Part shown: piece by piece, positions 44,517-54,451 of the stretch
Layout: each line of letters begins with the position of its first letter
Position numbering within the stretch: the stretch's first letter is position 1
DNA from: Candidatus Cryptobacteroides onthequi
GTDB taxonomy: Bacteria > Bacteroidota > Bacteroidia > Bacteroidales > UBA932
Direction: 5' to 3'
DNA length: 64,000 bases
Assembly (NCBI GenBank): GCA_018066125.1
Contig: JAGHSA010000003.1
Coordinates: 1-64,000, forward strand
Made by a program: the position numbers and the translations under genes
Notes under the pieces: model-generated
Databases searched by the model: none
Told to the model about the DNA's origin: nothing
Seen by the model: only the letters and a program-made list of their open reading frames with translations

Positions 44517-46804
44517 ACGCTCTTATCTCCTTCACTCATAGGGAAACGGATGTAGAAGGTGGAACCGGTGCCCGGCTCGCTGTCTACAGTGATGGTTCCT
44601 CCCATCCTGGTGACATATTCCTTGGCCAGGGCGAGACCGAGTCCCGTGCCCTGGGTGAAATGATCCACCTGGAAGAAACGATTGAATATGATGTCGTGAT
44701 TGGCCTTGTCAATGCCGATACCCACATCTGACACATACAGGCTCACGCCCACAGGACTTTCAGTCCACCCGACATCCACGCTGCTGGCGCTGTCGGAAAA
44801 CTTCAGGGCATTGCCTACGATATTCCTCCATGCATTCTCCAGGAGGCCGATATCCACCCGTATCTTCGAGTCCTCAGGTCCCTTGTGGTAGCGGACGGTC
44901 CTACCAGATGCATGTTCATGGCCGGCCCTTTCATTCTCAAAACGGCGCAATATGTCAGCGACTGTGTATTCCTTGAAATCGATACGGATATTACTGTTGT
45001 CCATATGGGTAAGGGCCAGCATATCCTCGATGATCTTCATGAGTTCGTGGTTGCTTTCATCTATGGCCTCGCCGAACTGACGCAGTTCTTCTTCATCGCA
45101 CTCATATCCAGGAGCTGTGAGGATCTGTGAGAAACCGACGATGCTGTTCAGAGGGGTCCTCATCTCATGACTCATGGCTGAGATGAAGTTCTCTCTCTCG
45201 TTGGCCAGGGCCAGCTTGCGATGAGCTTCATGGAGAGATGCCTCCATCTTCTTATCGTCATCGATATTGATGGTGATGCCGCTTTTCCTGACACCGTCTA
45301 TGGTGGCGGCCACATTCATTCTGAGCTCGTACCAACGCGTCTTGCCGTCAAAATCGACCCTCTCTATCTGGAGCGAGTAGCTGCCGGGCTGGCTGATGGC
45401 GAAGAAATGCTCAAGCTTTTCCTTGTAGAAGTCATTGGACTGGGTGTGCCTCTCCGCCAGAGTGATGTTGTTCTTGAGATTCATGCCATCGTTGGCATAG
45501 ACGATCCTGCCATCCTCAATCGTCCAGGAGACCGAATTGGTACCTCTCAGAAGCATATTCAGGTCGTCCTTCAATTCGATGCTCGCCCTCGACACCCTGG
45601 AAAGCTCACGCCTCACCAGGGCATTGCGGATGGCTGCACTGAGGAGCATGACCAGAAGCAGCAATGCAGCGGCACCGGTCAGCAGCCAGCCATATCTCAC
45701 GATCACAGCGTGAAGCGATGGATGACGATCAGAAAAACGTACACCTTCAAGATGGACACATTCAGGCATGCTTCCAAGTTCCATGCGGTCTCTGAGGACA
45801 TCCCAGTCGGCATGGTATTCCCTTTTGTGCCATGCCACAGGTATATCCGAAGGATCGACGCCGTCCCACAGCATCAGAGCACGATCCACGGCGTCCTTCA
45901 CCTGCACGCTGAATGGAGAGAAATGGCCTCCGATACAATTGTCATGATGAAGGAACCCCTCGGCGACAGCAGTGCAGTAGAGCGGGAAATCAGGATTCAG
46001 TTCCAGTCTTTCAGTGACCTTGTCGTGCTTGACCATCAGCACATGGTTGTCAGACCTCTGTGAGAAAAAAGCCCACGTCGCCGGAAAGACCTCATACGTA
46101 TCGGGGTTCCTGTTTATGATGGTATTGTCAAGAGACAGCGAGTAGAATACGGTCTTCCCGGCTTTCGCTGCATCATCGAGGTCCTTTGCCGAACATCTGA
46201 GTCCGAGCCCGCTGAAATAGTCTGCACTGTCCAGGGCGGCCATCTGTCCACTCATCGAGTTCATCAGGCTGCGATCAATCCAGCTTGACCTCCAGTCGAG
46301 CATGGTGATGACACGGTATTTATCCGGGAAGACGAACCTCATGAAGTCAAGGTTCTCCTTCAACGTGATGCTGTCTCTCACCATCACCACCCTTCTCTTC
46401 TCAGGGCGGCGGTTGATTTCATCTCCGAGAAGGGCAAAAGAGACTATCGGGATATCCTCCAGTCTGGGATCCTTGGCAAGCATGGCCATATGATGGCAGA
46501 AGTCGCCATATGCCATGACCAGATCAACTTTGCGGCCATCTGCCTCGACCCTGTCCAGAGAGGCCGGCAAGCGGTCCTGAAGCTTGACTCCCGCATAATA
46601 TCCGTCATTGAGGAAGCAGTCTTCGATCCTGACCTTGATTCCTCTGGAGCGGAATTCCTTCTCCATGGCCTCATGAAACTCCTGGTAGATGAGATCGTCT
46701 TCCGCAGTTCTCCATACAGCCACGACATTCCTGACCGGCTTTCCGCATCCGGTGATGCAAAGCCAGACAGACAGTACGAGAATCAGGTTCAGTAGTCTTC
46801 TCAT
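44513..46804 (-). CDS. Sensor histidine kinase, paralogue of its downstream neighbour
   Basis: A 763-residue kinase of the same layout: lipobox-like signal (ITGC, Cys20), binding-protein-like periplasmic domain (about 25-360), membrane span (370-393), PAS domain (415-520), phosphoacceptor His546 in SAMSHEMRTPLNSIVGF, and HATPase (NIVGNALKFS, VSDVGIGID, GTGLGLALAKEY). The stretch before the membrane (PSDIPVAWHKREYHADW) closely parallels PSDIPWGVHKSDYWLNW in the neighbour, so they arose by duplication. The gene begins 186 bases from the start of a SusC gene on the opposite strand, which suggests that the pair senses a glycan and controls that locus. No partner regulator is visible. Confidence 0.86.
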   Translation of the reverse strand: MRRLLNLILVLSVWLCITGCGKPVRNVVAVWRTAEDDLIYQEFHEAMEKEFRSRGIKVRIEDCFLNDGYYAGVKLQDRLPASLDRVEADGRKVDLVMAYGDFCHHMAMLAKDPRLEDIPIVSFALLGDEINRRPEKRRVVMVRDSITLKENLDFMRFVFPDKYRVITMLDWRSSWIDRSLMNSMSGQMAALDSADYFSGLGLRCSAKDLDDAAKAGKTVFYSLSLDNTIINRNPDTYEVFPATWAFFSQRSDNHVLMVKHDKVTERLELNPDFPLYCTAVAEGFLHHDNCIGGHFSPFSVQVKDAVDRALMLWDGVDPSDIPVAWHKREYHADWDVLRDRMELGSMPECVHLEGVRFSDRHPSLHAVIVRYGWLLTGAAALLLLVMLLSAAIRNALVRRELSRVSRASIELKDDLNMLLRGTNSVSWTIEDGRIVYANDGMNLKNNITLAERHTQSNDFYKEKLEHFFAISQPGSYSLQIERVDFDGKTRWYELRMNVAATIDGVRKSGITINIDDDKKMEASLHEAHRKLALANERENFISAMSHEMRTPLNSIVGFSQILTAPGYECDEEELRQFGEAIDESNHELMKIIEDMLALTHMDNSNIRIDFKEYTVADILRRFENERAGHEHASGRTVRYHKGPEDSKIRVDIGLLENAWRNIVGNALKFSDSASSVDVGWTESPVGVSLYVSDVGIGIDKANHDIIFNRFFQVDHFTQGTGLGLALAKEYVTRMGGTITVDSEPGTGSTFYIRFPMSEGDKSV

Positions 46805-46827
46805 CAGGCACTATGAAGATTCTACCC

Positions 46828-46835
46828 CAAATATA
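46828..46835 (-). promoter_or_regulatory. -7 box of the tandem kinase operon
   Basis: Minus-strand TATATTTG (46835-46828), 23 bases before the ATG at 46804. Confidence 0.5.
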
Positions 46836-46883
46836 CCAAAAAGAAGCGACAAATTGAGCGGGTCGAATCAGACTGGTACTATA

Positions 46884-46891
46884 TACATTTG
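46884..46891 (+). promoter_or_regulatory. -7 box of the SusC/SusD operon
   Basis: TACATTTG matches TAnnTTTG and would give a leader of about 90 bases before the ATG at 46990. The leader and the divergent kinase promoter share this 186-bp region, where any regulator would bind. Confidence 0.5.
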
Positions 46892-46989
46892 CGATGAGAA
46901 AGTTTTGCAATATTTACCATGTTTTGTGATTTTTGACGTATATTTCACAAAAATTTTACACCACACAATCAACTAACACAAAAAAACCA

Positions 46990-49900
46990 ATGAAACAATC
47001 AATTAAAAGATTGGCAATCGTTGTTGTATCACTTCTCGTGAGCATCATGGCTTTCGCACAGAAAGTTACTGTCACCGGTACAGTGACTGACCAGACAGGT
47101 CAGCCTGTCATCGGCGCCGGCATCTTCGAGAAAGGAACGACAAATGGAGTTTCAACAGACGTTGACGGCAAATACGTCATCGCAGTCAACCAGGGTGCGA
47201 CACTGACCTACTCTTGTGTAGGCTATGCTGACGCCCAGCAGAAAGTCACCGGCCCAGGTGAGCTCAACATCACGCTCGCAGACGACACCACCCTCCTCGA
47301 GGAGACCGTGGTCATCGGTTACGGCGTGCAGAAGAAGAGCGATGTCACAGGTGCCATCGCATCTATCGGCAAGGACGCTCTCCAGAACCGCTCTTTAAGC
47401 GATGTCGCTTCTGCGCTTTCTGGAAAGACAGCCGGCGTGCAGGTCATCTCCACCACAGGCAAGCCAGGTGAGATCGGAACCATCCGTGTACGCGGTCTTT
47501 CTTCAAACAACGCAGGTTCATCAAACCCTCTCTACATCGTGGACGGTCTTCAGGTAAGCAGCCTCGCTACAGTTGACCCTGCAAACGTCGAGAGCATGGA
47601 AATCCTCAAGGATGCCGCATCAGCAGCGATCTACGGTGCCCAGGCAGGTAACGGTGTCGTACTCATCACCACCAAGACCGGCAAGAAGGGCGAAGGCAAG
47701 ATATTCTATGACGGCAGCTACACAATGGAAAGCCTCGGATATCGCCCTAACATGATGAACGCCAGCCAGTACATTGACTATATGACCACAGCCGGAGCCT
47801 TCACACAGACTCTTGTCGATGAGTACTGGGACAAGAAGACCGACACAGACTGGTTCAAGGAAGCTCTTCCAGGCGGCTATGCACAGCGTCACGTAGTAGG
47901 TGCACAGGGCGCCAATGACAAGGGCAGCTACTACACTTCACTTTCTCTCGTCGACCATGACGGTATTCTCTACGGAGACAAGGATATCTTCAAGCGCATG
48001 TCATTCCAGCTCAATGCAGACTACAAAGTCAAGAGCTGGCTCAAACTCGGAACCACCAACACCTTCACCAGGCGCAAGACCAGATACATGGCAGCGTCAC
48101 ATGAGGGTGACGGCAGCATCATGGCAAGAGTTTACTCCATGGACCCTCTGACTCCTATGCTCTACGAGGAAGGCAACCTGCCTGAGTACCTCAAGGACGC
48201 CATCGCACAAGGTCTGCCTGTCCAGATGACAGATGACGGCAAGTACATGTCTTCTACACAGTTCGTGGCCCGCACACAGAACCCGCTCTTCGGCGTATAC
48301 CGCTATGCTGACGGCGGCACTGAGAACTACGCGCTTACCGGTACGATGTACGCCAACCTCACTCCTGTGAAGGGTCTTACCCTCACTTCACGTCTCGGCT
48401 ATACATTCACCGCATACGACCAGACCTACTACACTGAGCCATATTGGATCTCAGGAACACAGTTTGACAACAACTACGACCTCTACGACAAGATGGGCTT
48501 CGGGCTCAAGTATCAGTGGGAGAACTTCGCAAACTACAACGTGACCATCGCCAAAAAGCACAACCTTGACGCAATGGTCGGTATGTCATACATTGAGGAC
48601 AACCAGAAATATCTTGTGGCTCAGACCAACGAACTCAAGGACTACGCCGACAATTTCCACTACATCACATTCTACAAGGAAGACGCATCTGTCCGCAAGT
48701 TGGAAGGCCACCCTACACGCAAGGCCAACATGTCATATTTCGCCCGTCTCGGATACAACTATGACAACAGGTACTTCATCCAGGCTTCTTTCCGTGCCGA
48801 TGCTTTCGACTCTTCTTACCTTGCAGCATCCAACAGATGGGGATACTTCCCATCAATCTCTCTCGGATGGAACGTCACCAACGAGCCGTTCATGCAGAAT
48901 GTAAGCAAGGATGTCCTCTCATTCCTCAAGGTACGTGCAAGCTACGGAACCAACGGAAACATCGCAGCACTCGGATCATACTGGTATGACGCTACCGTAA
49001 AGATCGGCGCATCAAACTATCAGATGGATAACAGCGGGAATATCACTCTTGCGACATACCCTACATCTGCATCCAACGCAGGCCTCAAGTGGGAGACATC
49101 CAAGCAGCTTGACCTCGGTATAGACGCCCGTTTCCTCAGAGACCGACTCACTATCGGCATCGACTACTACAACAAGAACACTGACGACCTCATCTCGAAG
49201 GTTACTCCTTCATACACGACTGGTCAGTCTGAAGTATACATGAATGTGGGCTCTGTCAACAATAGCGGTATCGAAATAGAGGCTTCATGGAAGGACGTCA
49301 TCGGCGACTTCTCATACGGCATCAGCGGCAACATCTCGCACAACGCCAACATGGTGACATCACTCAACCCGGTACTTCGTCCACGCATCAACGGTGTGTT
49401 CGTCTCCAACAACCACTATGCTACGGCATTCGAGATAGACAAGTCTATCTGGTACATGAGAGGCTTCCAGTATGAAGGCTTCGACGAGAACGGACAGCCA
49501 CAGTTCAAGGATATTGACGGAAACGACAAGATCGACGAGGCTGACCAGACTGAGATCGGAAGCCCACTGCCTGACTTCACATACGGCATCACCCTCACAG
49601 CCGGCTGGAAGGGAATCGACCTTTCTATCTTCGGAAGCGGCTCACAGGGCAATGATGTCTGGTTCGGTATGCTTCGCTCCGATACACCAGACCGCAATCT
49701 CCCTGCAGTATTCTATACTGACAGCTGGAATAAGGCTGGCGCAGGTGCACGCTACCCTGCCATCGGTACGACAGTTAACACATACTACTACCGTTCTTCA
49801 GGCTGTATCTATGACGGTTCATACTTCAAGATCAATCAGATCCAGCTCGGTTACAGCTTCCCTAAGAGCCTTATCGAGAAGGCCAAGCTCAGCAACCTCA

Positions 49901-50058
49901 GAGTATATGCTTCACTTGACGACTACTTCACATTCACCAAGTACGTCGGATTCGACCCTGCATCAGCAAGTACCAACAACGGTAACGGTATGGGTATCGA
50001 CGTAGGTACCTATCCAAGTGCGAGGAAGCTTATGTTCGGTGTCAACATTTCATTCTAA
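46990..50058 (+). CDS. susC: SusC/RagA-type TonB-dependent outer-membrane transporter
   Basis: A 1022-residue barrel starting at 46990 (MKQSIKRLAIVVVSLLVSIM). After the signal peptide comes a carboxypeptidase-regulatory-like domain (VTVTGTVTDQTGQPVIGAG, about residues 26-105), the TonB-box-like LEETVVIGYGVQKK region, the plug domain (RVRGLSSNNAGSSNPLYIVDGL), and a 22-strand barrel ending in Phe (GVNISF). It imports oligosaccharides together with its SusD partner 15 bases downstream. No STN domain is present, so it probably does not signal to an anti-sigma factor; the divergent kinases are the likelier regulators. Confidence 0.93.
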   Translation: MKQSIKRLAIVVVSLLVSIMAFAQKVTVTGTVTDQTGQPVIGAGIFEKGTTNGVSTDVDGKYVIAVNQGATLTYSCVGYADAQQKVTGPGELNITLADDTTLLEETVVIGYGVQKKSDVTGAIASIGKDALQNRSLSDVASALSGKTAGVQVISTTGKPGEIGTIRVRGLSSNNAGSSNPLYIVDGLQVSSLATVDPANVESMEILKDAASAAIYGAQAGNGVVLITTKTGKKGEGKIFYDGSYTMESLGYRPNMMNASQYIDYMTTAGAFTQTLVDEYWDKKTDTDWFKEALPGGYAQRHVVGAQGANDKGSYYTSLSLVDHDGILYGDKDIFKRMSFQLNADYKVKSWLKLGTTNTFTRRKTRYMAASHEGDGSIMARVYSMDPLTPMLYEEGNLPEYLKDAIAQGLPVQMTDDGKYMSSTQFVARTQNPLFGVYRYADGGTENYALTGTMYANLTPVKGLTLTSRLGYTFTAYDQTYYTEPYWISGTQFDNNYDLYDKMGFGLKYQWENFANYNVTIAKKHNLDAMVGMSYIEDNQKYLVAQTNELKDYADNFHYITFYKEDASVRKLEGHPTRKANMSYFARLGYNYDNRYFIQASFRADAFDSSYLAASNRWGYFPSISLGWNVTNEPFMQNVSKDVLSFLKVRASYGTNGNIAALGSYWYDATVKIGASNYQMDNSGNITLATYPTSASNAGLKWETSKQLDLGIDARFLRDRLTIGIDYYNKNTDDLISKVTPSYTTGQSEVYMNVGSVNNSGIEIEASWKDVIGDFSYGISGNISHNANMVTSLNPVLRPRINGVFVSNNHYATAFEIDKSIWYMRGFQYEGFDENGQPQFKDIDGNDKIDEADQTEIGSPLPDFTYGITLTAGWKGIDLSIFGSGSQGNDVWFGMLRSDTPDRNLPAVFYTDSWNKAGAGARYPAIGTTVNTYYYRSSGCIYDGSYFKINQIQLGYSFPKSLIEKAKLSNLRVYASLDDYFTFTKYVGFDPASASTNNGNGMGIDVGTYPSARKLMFGVNISF

Positions 50059-50073
50059 CAGAACTCCGAGAAT

Positions 50074-51822
50074 ATGAAAAAATATATATTGACTATCGCT
50101 GCAGCCGTAGCTGCAATGACATTCACATCCTGCAACCAGGATCTCCTCGAGGAGCCACAGAAGGGCACCTACTCAGAGTCCCAGTTCTATAAGACCGACG
50201 AAGACTGCCAATCAGCTCTCGCGGCCTGCTACGCTGCCATCCAGCATGGAAAGGCTTCCAAGGGAGGCTTCTTCATGGTCGACATGTGTATCACCTCTCT
50301 TCTCGGTGACGATGCATACAAGACATCTTCTGGCTACAAGGCTGACGACTATCACACCTTCATGCTTTCGACCTACGACGCTACACACAGCTTCGTGAAC
50401 AACGAGTTCCAGATGCTGTTCCAGATCGTATATCGCTGCAACCTTGTGATCGACTACTTCGGAGCCGGCACTTCCGCCATCCAGAAGAACGCAGTTGCAG
50501 AGGCAAAGGTCATCAGAGCATTCGCATACTCAAAGATCATCTCATTCTGGGGCACACCTCCACTCGTAAAGAATGTGCCTAGAACCGGTGCCGACATGCA
50601 GCTTCCAAACGCAAGCACCCAGGAGCTCTGGGCTTGGGTCATCAGCACTCTCGATGAGGCTATCAACTCCGGTGTCCTTCAGTCAAAGAGCGGCCCTAAC
50701 GACAAGTCTGTCGTACGCGTGACCAAGGAGTTCGCAATGGCACTCAAGGGCAAGGCACAGGTATTCGCAGGTGACTATGCAGGTGCAAAGACCACCCTCA
50801 AGGCTGTCATGGAAAGCGGCAAGTACTCTCTCGTCCCAGGTGACCAGATGGAGCTCCTCGGCATGGGCAGCAAGTGCAACAACAACTGCGAGAGCCTCTT
50901 TGAGACCAACACCATCGCTGACGACAACAATTACTCAATCGTCTGCGCTAATGACAACTGGATGGCATACGTGCCTTGCCGTATGGACAAGCACGCCCTC
51001 ATAGCAGGATCATACTTCACACAGTATCAGGGTGCGACATGGGGTTATTACGCTCCTTCAGAGAAAATCATCAAGGCGATGATCGCTCACGAGGGATGGA
51101 ACTCAAACCGTTTCAAGGCTTGGTTCTGGACATACGAGCAGAACATGGAGATGGGTCTCGGTTCTTTCGAGAGCCAGAAGAAAGAATCTGACCAGACCGC
51201 TCTCGATGCCATGGGCTTCGAGCCTCGCAAGGACTTCAAGTCAAATGCAGGCAAGTGGTGGTGCGCTGAGTGTGCGGGCATCTGGAACAGGAAGCTCATG
51301 ATTCCTGCTGAAGATATGTTCAAGAACAACTATGGCTACGATTCAGCTAACCGTAAATATATGCGTCTTGCTGAGGTTTACCTCCTCTATGCAGAGGCGT
51401 GCGCACAGCTCGGTGAGACCAGCGGCGCAGGTCTCCAGGCACTCAACGACATCGCTACACGCGCGGGCGCCCCTACCTATCCTACACTTAACATGGCAAA
51501 TGTAAAGCAGGAGAAATGGTTTGAGATGTGGATGGAAGGCTGCCGCTACGTCGACCTCGTACGCTGGGGAGATGGTCCTACCGAACTTGCGAACCATTGG
51601 AAGACCGTCCCTACATTCTACGGATACAAGACAGGCAAGTCATTCAAGGACATCGCTCCTGATGGAAAGAACCTCTACGATGTATATGACATCCGCGAGC
51701 TTGACCTCGAAGCTCTCACCAATACCACTTACGGTTTCCGCAAGGGCCAGGATGAGCTTCTTCCATTCCCTGCAACAGAGCTTGCAAACAATCCAAACCT
51801 GGTACAGAATCCAAACTGGTAG
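50074..51822 (+). CDS. susD: SusD/RagB-type glycan-binding lipoprotein
   Basis: A 582-residue lipoprotein (signal MKKYILTIAAAVAAMTFTSC). The helical SusD-like N-terminal part (YSESQFYKTDEDCQSALAACYAAI) and the C-terminal RagB/SusD region (YMRLAEVYLLYAEACAQLGE, then ending LLPFPATELANNPNL) are both clear. It sits on the outer face of the SusC barrel as a lid that binds glycan. The gene follows susC by 15 bases and is closed by a terminator. No SusE/F-like gene and no glycosidase follow, so the substrate is unclear. Confidence 0.93.
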   Translation: MKKYILTIAAAVAAMTFTSCNQDLLEEPQKGTYSESQFYKTDEDCQSALAACYAAIQHGKASKGGFFMVDMCITSLLGDDAYKTSSGYKADDYHTFMLSTYDATHSFVNNEFQMLFQIVYRCNLVIDYFGAGTSAIQKNAVAEAKVIRAFAYSKIISFWGTPPLVKNVPRTGADMQLPNASTQELWAWVISTLDEAINSGVLQSKSGPNDKSVVRVTKEFAMALKGKAQVFAGDYAGAKTTLKAVMESGKYSLVPGDQMELLGMGSKCNNNCESLFETNTIADDNNYSIVCANDNWMAYVPCRMDKHALIAGSYFTQYQGATWGYYAPSEKIIKAMIAHEGWNSNRFKAWFWTYEQNMEMGLGSFESQKKESDQTALDAMGFEPRKDFKSNAGKWWCAECAGIWNRKLMIPAEDMFKNNYGYDSANRKYMRLAEVYLLYAEACAQLGETSGAGLQALNDIATRAGAPTYPTLNMANVKQEKWFEMWMEGCRYVDLVRWGDGPTELANHWKTVPTFYGYKTGKSFKDIAPDGKNLYDVYDIRELDLEALTNTTYGFRKGQDELLPFPATELANNPNLVQNPNW

Positions 51823-51831
51823 CATATAGTG

Positions 51832-51868
51832 AGCGAGGATGGCCATCCGGTCATCCTCGCTTCTTTTT
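51832..51868 (+). terminator. Terminator after susD
   Basis: AGCGAGGATG (51832-51841) pairs with CATCCTCGCT (51852-51861), followed by TCTTTTTAT, ten bases after the susD stop. It lies 22 bases before the end of the convergent murQ gene. Confidence 0.75.
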
Positions 51869-51882
51869 ATATCTGCCCACGG

Positions 51883-52692
51883 CTATTTCTGAGCCAGATA
51901 TGCCTCTACGGCCTGGCGTACATGTCCATACTTCATGAGAAGCTCCTTTGCCTGGTCATAGTCTGTGATGCCGGTCTCGTCCATGACCATGCGCGTGCCG
52001 CGATCCACAAGTTTCTTGTTGGTCAGTTCCATATCCACCATACGGCAGCCCTTTACACGTCCCATCAGAATCATCACCGATGTAGAGATCATGTTCAGTA
52101 TGAGCTTCTGCGCCGTACCGGCCTTCATACGGGTGCTTCCGGTAACGAACTCAGGTCCGACAACGGCCACGCATGGTATCTCAGCCACTTCCGTGACCGG
52201 GGATCCGGCATTGCATGTGACACATGCGGTGAGAAGCCCGCGCTCACGTGCAGCCTTGATGCCGCCTATCACATATGGGGTGCATCCCGACGCCGCAATA
52301 CCCACAACGGTGTCTTCCTTGGTAGGGTTGTATGCCTCGATATCCTTCCATCCCTGTTCAGTATCATCCTCAGCGCCTTCAACAGCGGTACGTATGGCAC
52401 CGTCACCGCCTGCGATGATACCGATGAAGGCATCGCGCACACCATACGTCGGAGGTATTTCGGAAGCATCCACCACACCAAGCCTTCCGCTGGTGCCGGA
52501 ACCGATATAGAAAACTCTTCCGCCACGGTGCATGCGTTCCACGATGCCGTTCACAAGGGCCTCGATCTGCGGGATGGCTTTGGCAACTGCATCGGGCACG
52601 CTCCTGTCTTCGGAATTAATGGCCTGAAGGAGCTCATTTGCAGACATCTTGTCAAGATGTGCGTGATTTGATTTCTGTTCTGTAGTAAGCAT
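51883..52692 (-). CDS. murQ: N-acetylmuramic acid 6-phosphate etherase
   Basis: A 269-residue SIS-domain enzyme. The sugar-phosphate site motif GSGTSGRLGVVDASE is at about residues 63-77, and the MurQ signatures GPEFVTGSTRMKAGTAQK and MVDMELTNKKLVDR follow. It cleaves the lactyl ether of MurNAc-6-phosphate, giving GlcNAc-6-phosphate and lactate in peptidoglycan recycling. It lies 2 bases downstream of the Stealth gene, the last gene of the leftward operon, which ties cell-wall sugar recycling to surface-glycan synthesis. It is slightly shorter than the ~300-residue proteobacterial enzyme, missing only the C-terminal helices. Confidence 0.92.
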   Translation of the reverse strand: MLTTEQKSNHAHLDKMSANELLQAINSEDRSVPDAVAKAIPQIEALVNGIVERMHRGGRVFYIGSGTSGRLGVVDASEIPPTYGVRDAFIGIIAGGDGAIRTAVEGAEDDTEQGWKDIEAYNPTKEDTVVGIAASGCTPYVIGGIKAARERGLLTACVTCNAGSPVTEVAEIPCVAVVGPEFVTGSTRMKAGTAQKLILNMISTSVMILMGRVKGCRMVDMELTNKKLVDRGTRMVMDETGITDYDQAKELLMKYGHVRQAVEAYLAQK

Positions 52693-52694
52693 GT

Positions 52695-53573
52695 CTATTT
52701 CTCAAAACGTGATTTATCCGGGAAATGCTTCTCGAAAGAAGCTGTAATCAGTGAGCGGTAATGCTCGAATTTCTCCTGAGGCATCTGGACATCATTGATG
52801 CATATCATCTTGGTGACAGGGGCCTCGATATACGGACATATCTTCTCTGCAGTGTAGACCGCCGGAGAGAGATGCTTGTTGGAGATGCCTCCCTTGACAG
52901 TCTTGCCCTGGAAGTACAGGAAGTCAAGGAAAAGGTACTGATTGAAATTGTCATCGGTGCGCAGAGGAGAGACGACCTGGAAGATCTTTTCCCTGGAGAA
53001 GTCATATATCCTCTCGCTCTGACTCCTCAGCATGGGAGATGTAGTGTGCTGTGGACGGACAAAGGTCAGACCCGGCTTCTGGCCCAGACACAGACGTGCC
53101 TGACGGTCTGAATTGCGCACGCGGTGCTTGTATCCGTTTGTAGCGAAAAGGTGGCTGGTGAAGCCTATCGCGGACTTGCCTCCCACAAAGAAATCCTCTG
53201 CGGTGCAATCCATCACAGGGAACATGTCGTCGTTGAAATACAGGAATTCCTCTGCCAGACCGGGTATCCTGTGAAGGAACATCTCGATGGTGGTGCTGTT
53301 GAATGTCGGGAGGAACTGCTCGGGGATGATGTCGCTGTGAAGGACGACATGGAGGTTGTCTCTATCCACCCACTCCGGCACCTGGCTCTCGCGGGAGACT
53401 ATGAGATAAACATTCCGGACGGAAGGTATATGCTTCTGGATACCCCTCAGAAGATATTTGAGAGTGCCCCAGTCGCGGTAGCGCTTGGTCAGCGCCTTGC
53501 CTCCCACGACAGAAGCGTAATCCTGCTGCCAGAGCGGGTCACGTCCGTCTACGTATGTGATGATTGCGTCCAT
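52695..53573 (-). CDS. Stealth-family sugar-phosphate transferase
   Basis: A 292-residue protein starting at 53573 with MDAIITYVDGRDPLW, which is the Stealth CR1 motif (hydrophobics, WVDG-like, DP). CR2 is RYRDWGTLKYLLRGI with FLYFNDDMF, CR3 lies around NQYLFLDFLYF, and the CR4-like tail ends HYRSLITASFEKHF. Stealth enzymes transfer a sugar-1-phosphate from a nucleotide sugar to form phosphodiester-linked polysaccharides such as capsules. The ATG overlaps the stop of the glycosyltransferase gene upstream by one base, so the two are translationally coupled. Confidence 0.8.
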   Translation of the reverse strand: MDAIITYVDGRDPLWQQDYASVVGGKALTKRYRDWGTLKYLLRGIQKHIPSVRNVYLIVSRESQVPEWVDRDNLHVVLHSDIIPEQFLPTFNSTTIEMFLHRIPGLAEEFLYFNDDMFPVMDCTAEDFFVGGKSAIGFTSHLFATNGYKHRVRNSDRQARLCLGQKPGLTFVRPQHTTSPMLRSQSERIYDFSREKIFQVVSPLRTDDNFNQYLFLDFLYFQGKTVKGGISNKHLSPAVYTAEKICPYIEAPVTKMICINDVQMPQEKFEHYRSLITASFEKHFPDKSRFEK

Positions 53574-54451
53574 CAGATGATGTTTTTGAGATTGAAGTGA
53601 GAGTCCAGTGCCTTCCACTGGACATCGTTGCGGTTCTCCGCGCCCTTGTTGATGCTGCGCAGAGATATCTTTTGCGAACCGGTGACCGTCACCGGGTTGG
53701 GACAGAAGCCGCCGCATGCCACATCTATGCCGCTTGCCATCTCCACGGCCTTGAGCCAGAGGTCGTCCGTGGTAGGCGCGAGACGACTGATGAGACCGGT
53801 ATCAAAGAGATCATGTCCTGCATCGGCGCAGCGCTGTGCGAAATGAGGCGGATAGAGTATGGCTCCGAACCCCAGAGCCAGCAGACTCTGCGCGGGCCCT
53901 GTCGCCACAAGGGGCTTCTTCCACATCCTGTAGGAGTAGAAATGCCCCGGGTCGATGACCCTGGCAATATTGGACACCACGGCGTCCGGGTGCGACTCAT
54001 GGAGGCTGACCAGCCTGGATATGGTATTGCGGTCATACCAGCAGTCGTCATCCACTGTGACGACACATGAGTCCGGGTACTGCTGAAGGGCGTGGAAGTA
54101 TTTGTTGTGGCATTTCAGATTATATGGCAGGAATACGATCTCGACGCCCAGCTGCACGTATCCGGTGAGTGAGTCCGGCAGCTGCGCCATGCCTCCCGGG
54201 AATTCTTCCTCCGTAAGTGCGATCACGATGCGGTCGGGACGTCTTGTCTGGCGCATGAGGGACTCTATCACCGCCCACAGCCGCCCGATGCGTGACGGGA
54301 TGGCCGTAAGGCTCACGGTAACTCCATCGACGCGGCCGCTCAGAGACTGATGAACGTCCCCCTGGCGGAAATGCAGCCACAGTGGCATCGTCAGTTCCCT
54401 GACGGAACGGACGATGTTGGCGAAGAACTTGATTGCGGCGTACCTGTCCAT
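53573..54451 (-). CDS. GT-A type glycosyltransferase
   Basis: A 292-residue protein with a nucleotide-sugar-binding fold: VSLTAIPSRIGRLWAVIESL (about residues 46-65) followed by a DxD-type motif TVDDDCWYD near residue 137, typical of family-2-like enzymes. The specificity is unknown. It begins exactly at the stop of the metallophosphoesterase gene (one-base overlap) and ends in overlap with the Stealth gene. Together they look like a short pathway that builds or trims a phosphodiester-containing glycan. Confidence 0.75.
   Translation of the reverse strand: MDRYAAIKFFANIVRSVRELTMPLWLHFRQGDVHQSLSGRVDGVTVSLTAIPSRIGRLWAVIESLMRQTRRPDRIVIALTEEEFPGGMAQLPDSLTGYVQLGVEIVFLPYNLKCHNKYFHALQQYPDSCVVTVDDDCWYDRNTISRLVSLHESHPDAVVSNIARVIDPGHFYSYRMWKKPLVATGPAQSLLALGFGAILYPPHFAQRCADAGHDLFDTGLISRLAPTTDDLWLKAVEMASGIDVACGGFCPNPVTVTGSQKISLRSINKGAENRNDVQWKALDSHFNLKNII

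Noticed and set aside
45221..46063. A 280-codon plus-strand ORF opposite the sensor kinase
   Set aside because: The kinase strand has all histidine-kinase boxes in order; this frame is the antisense shadow.
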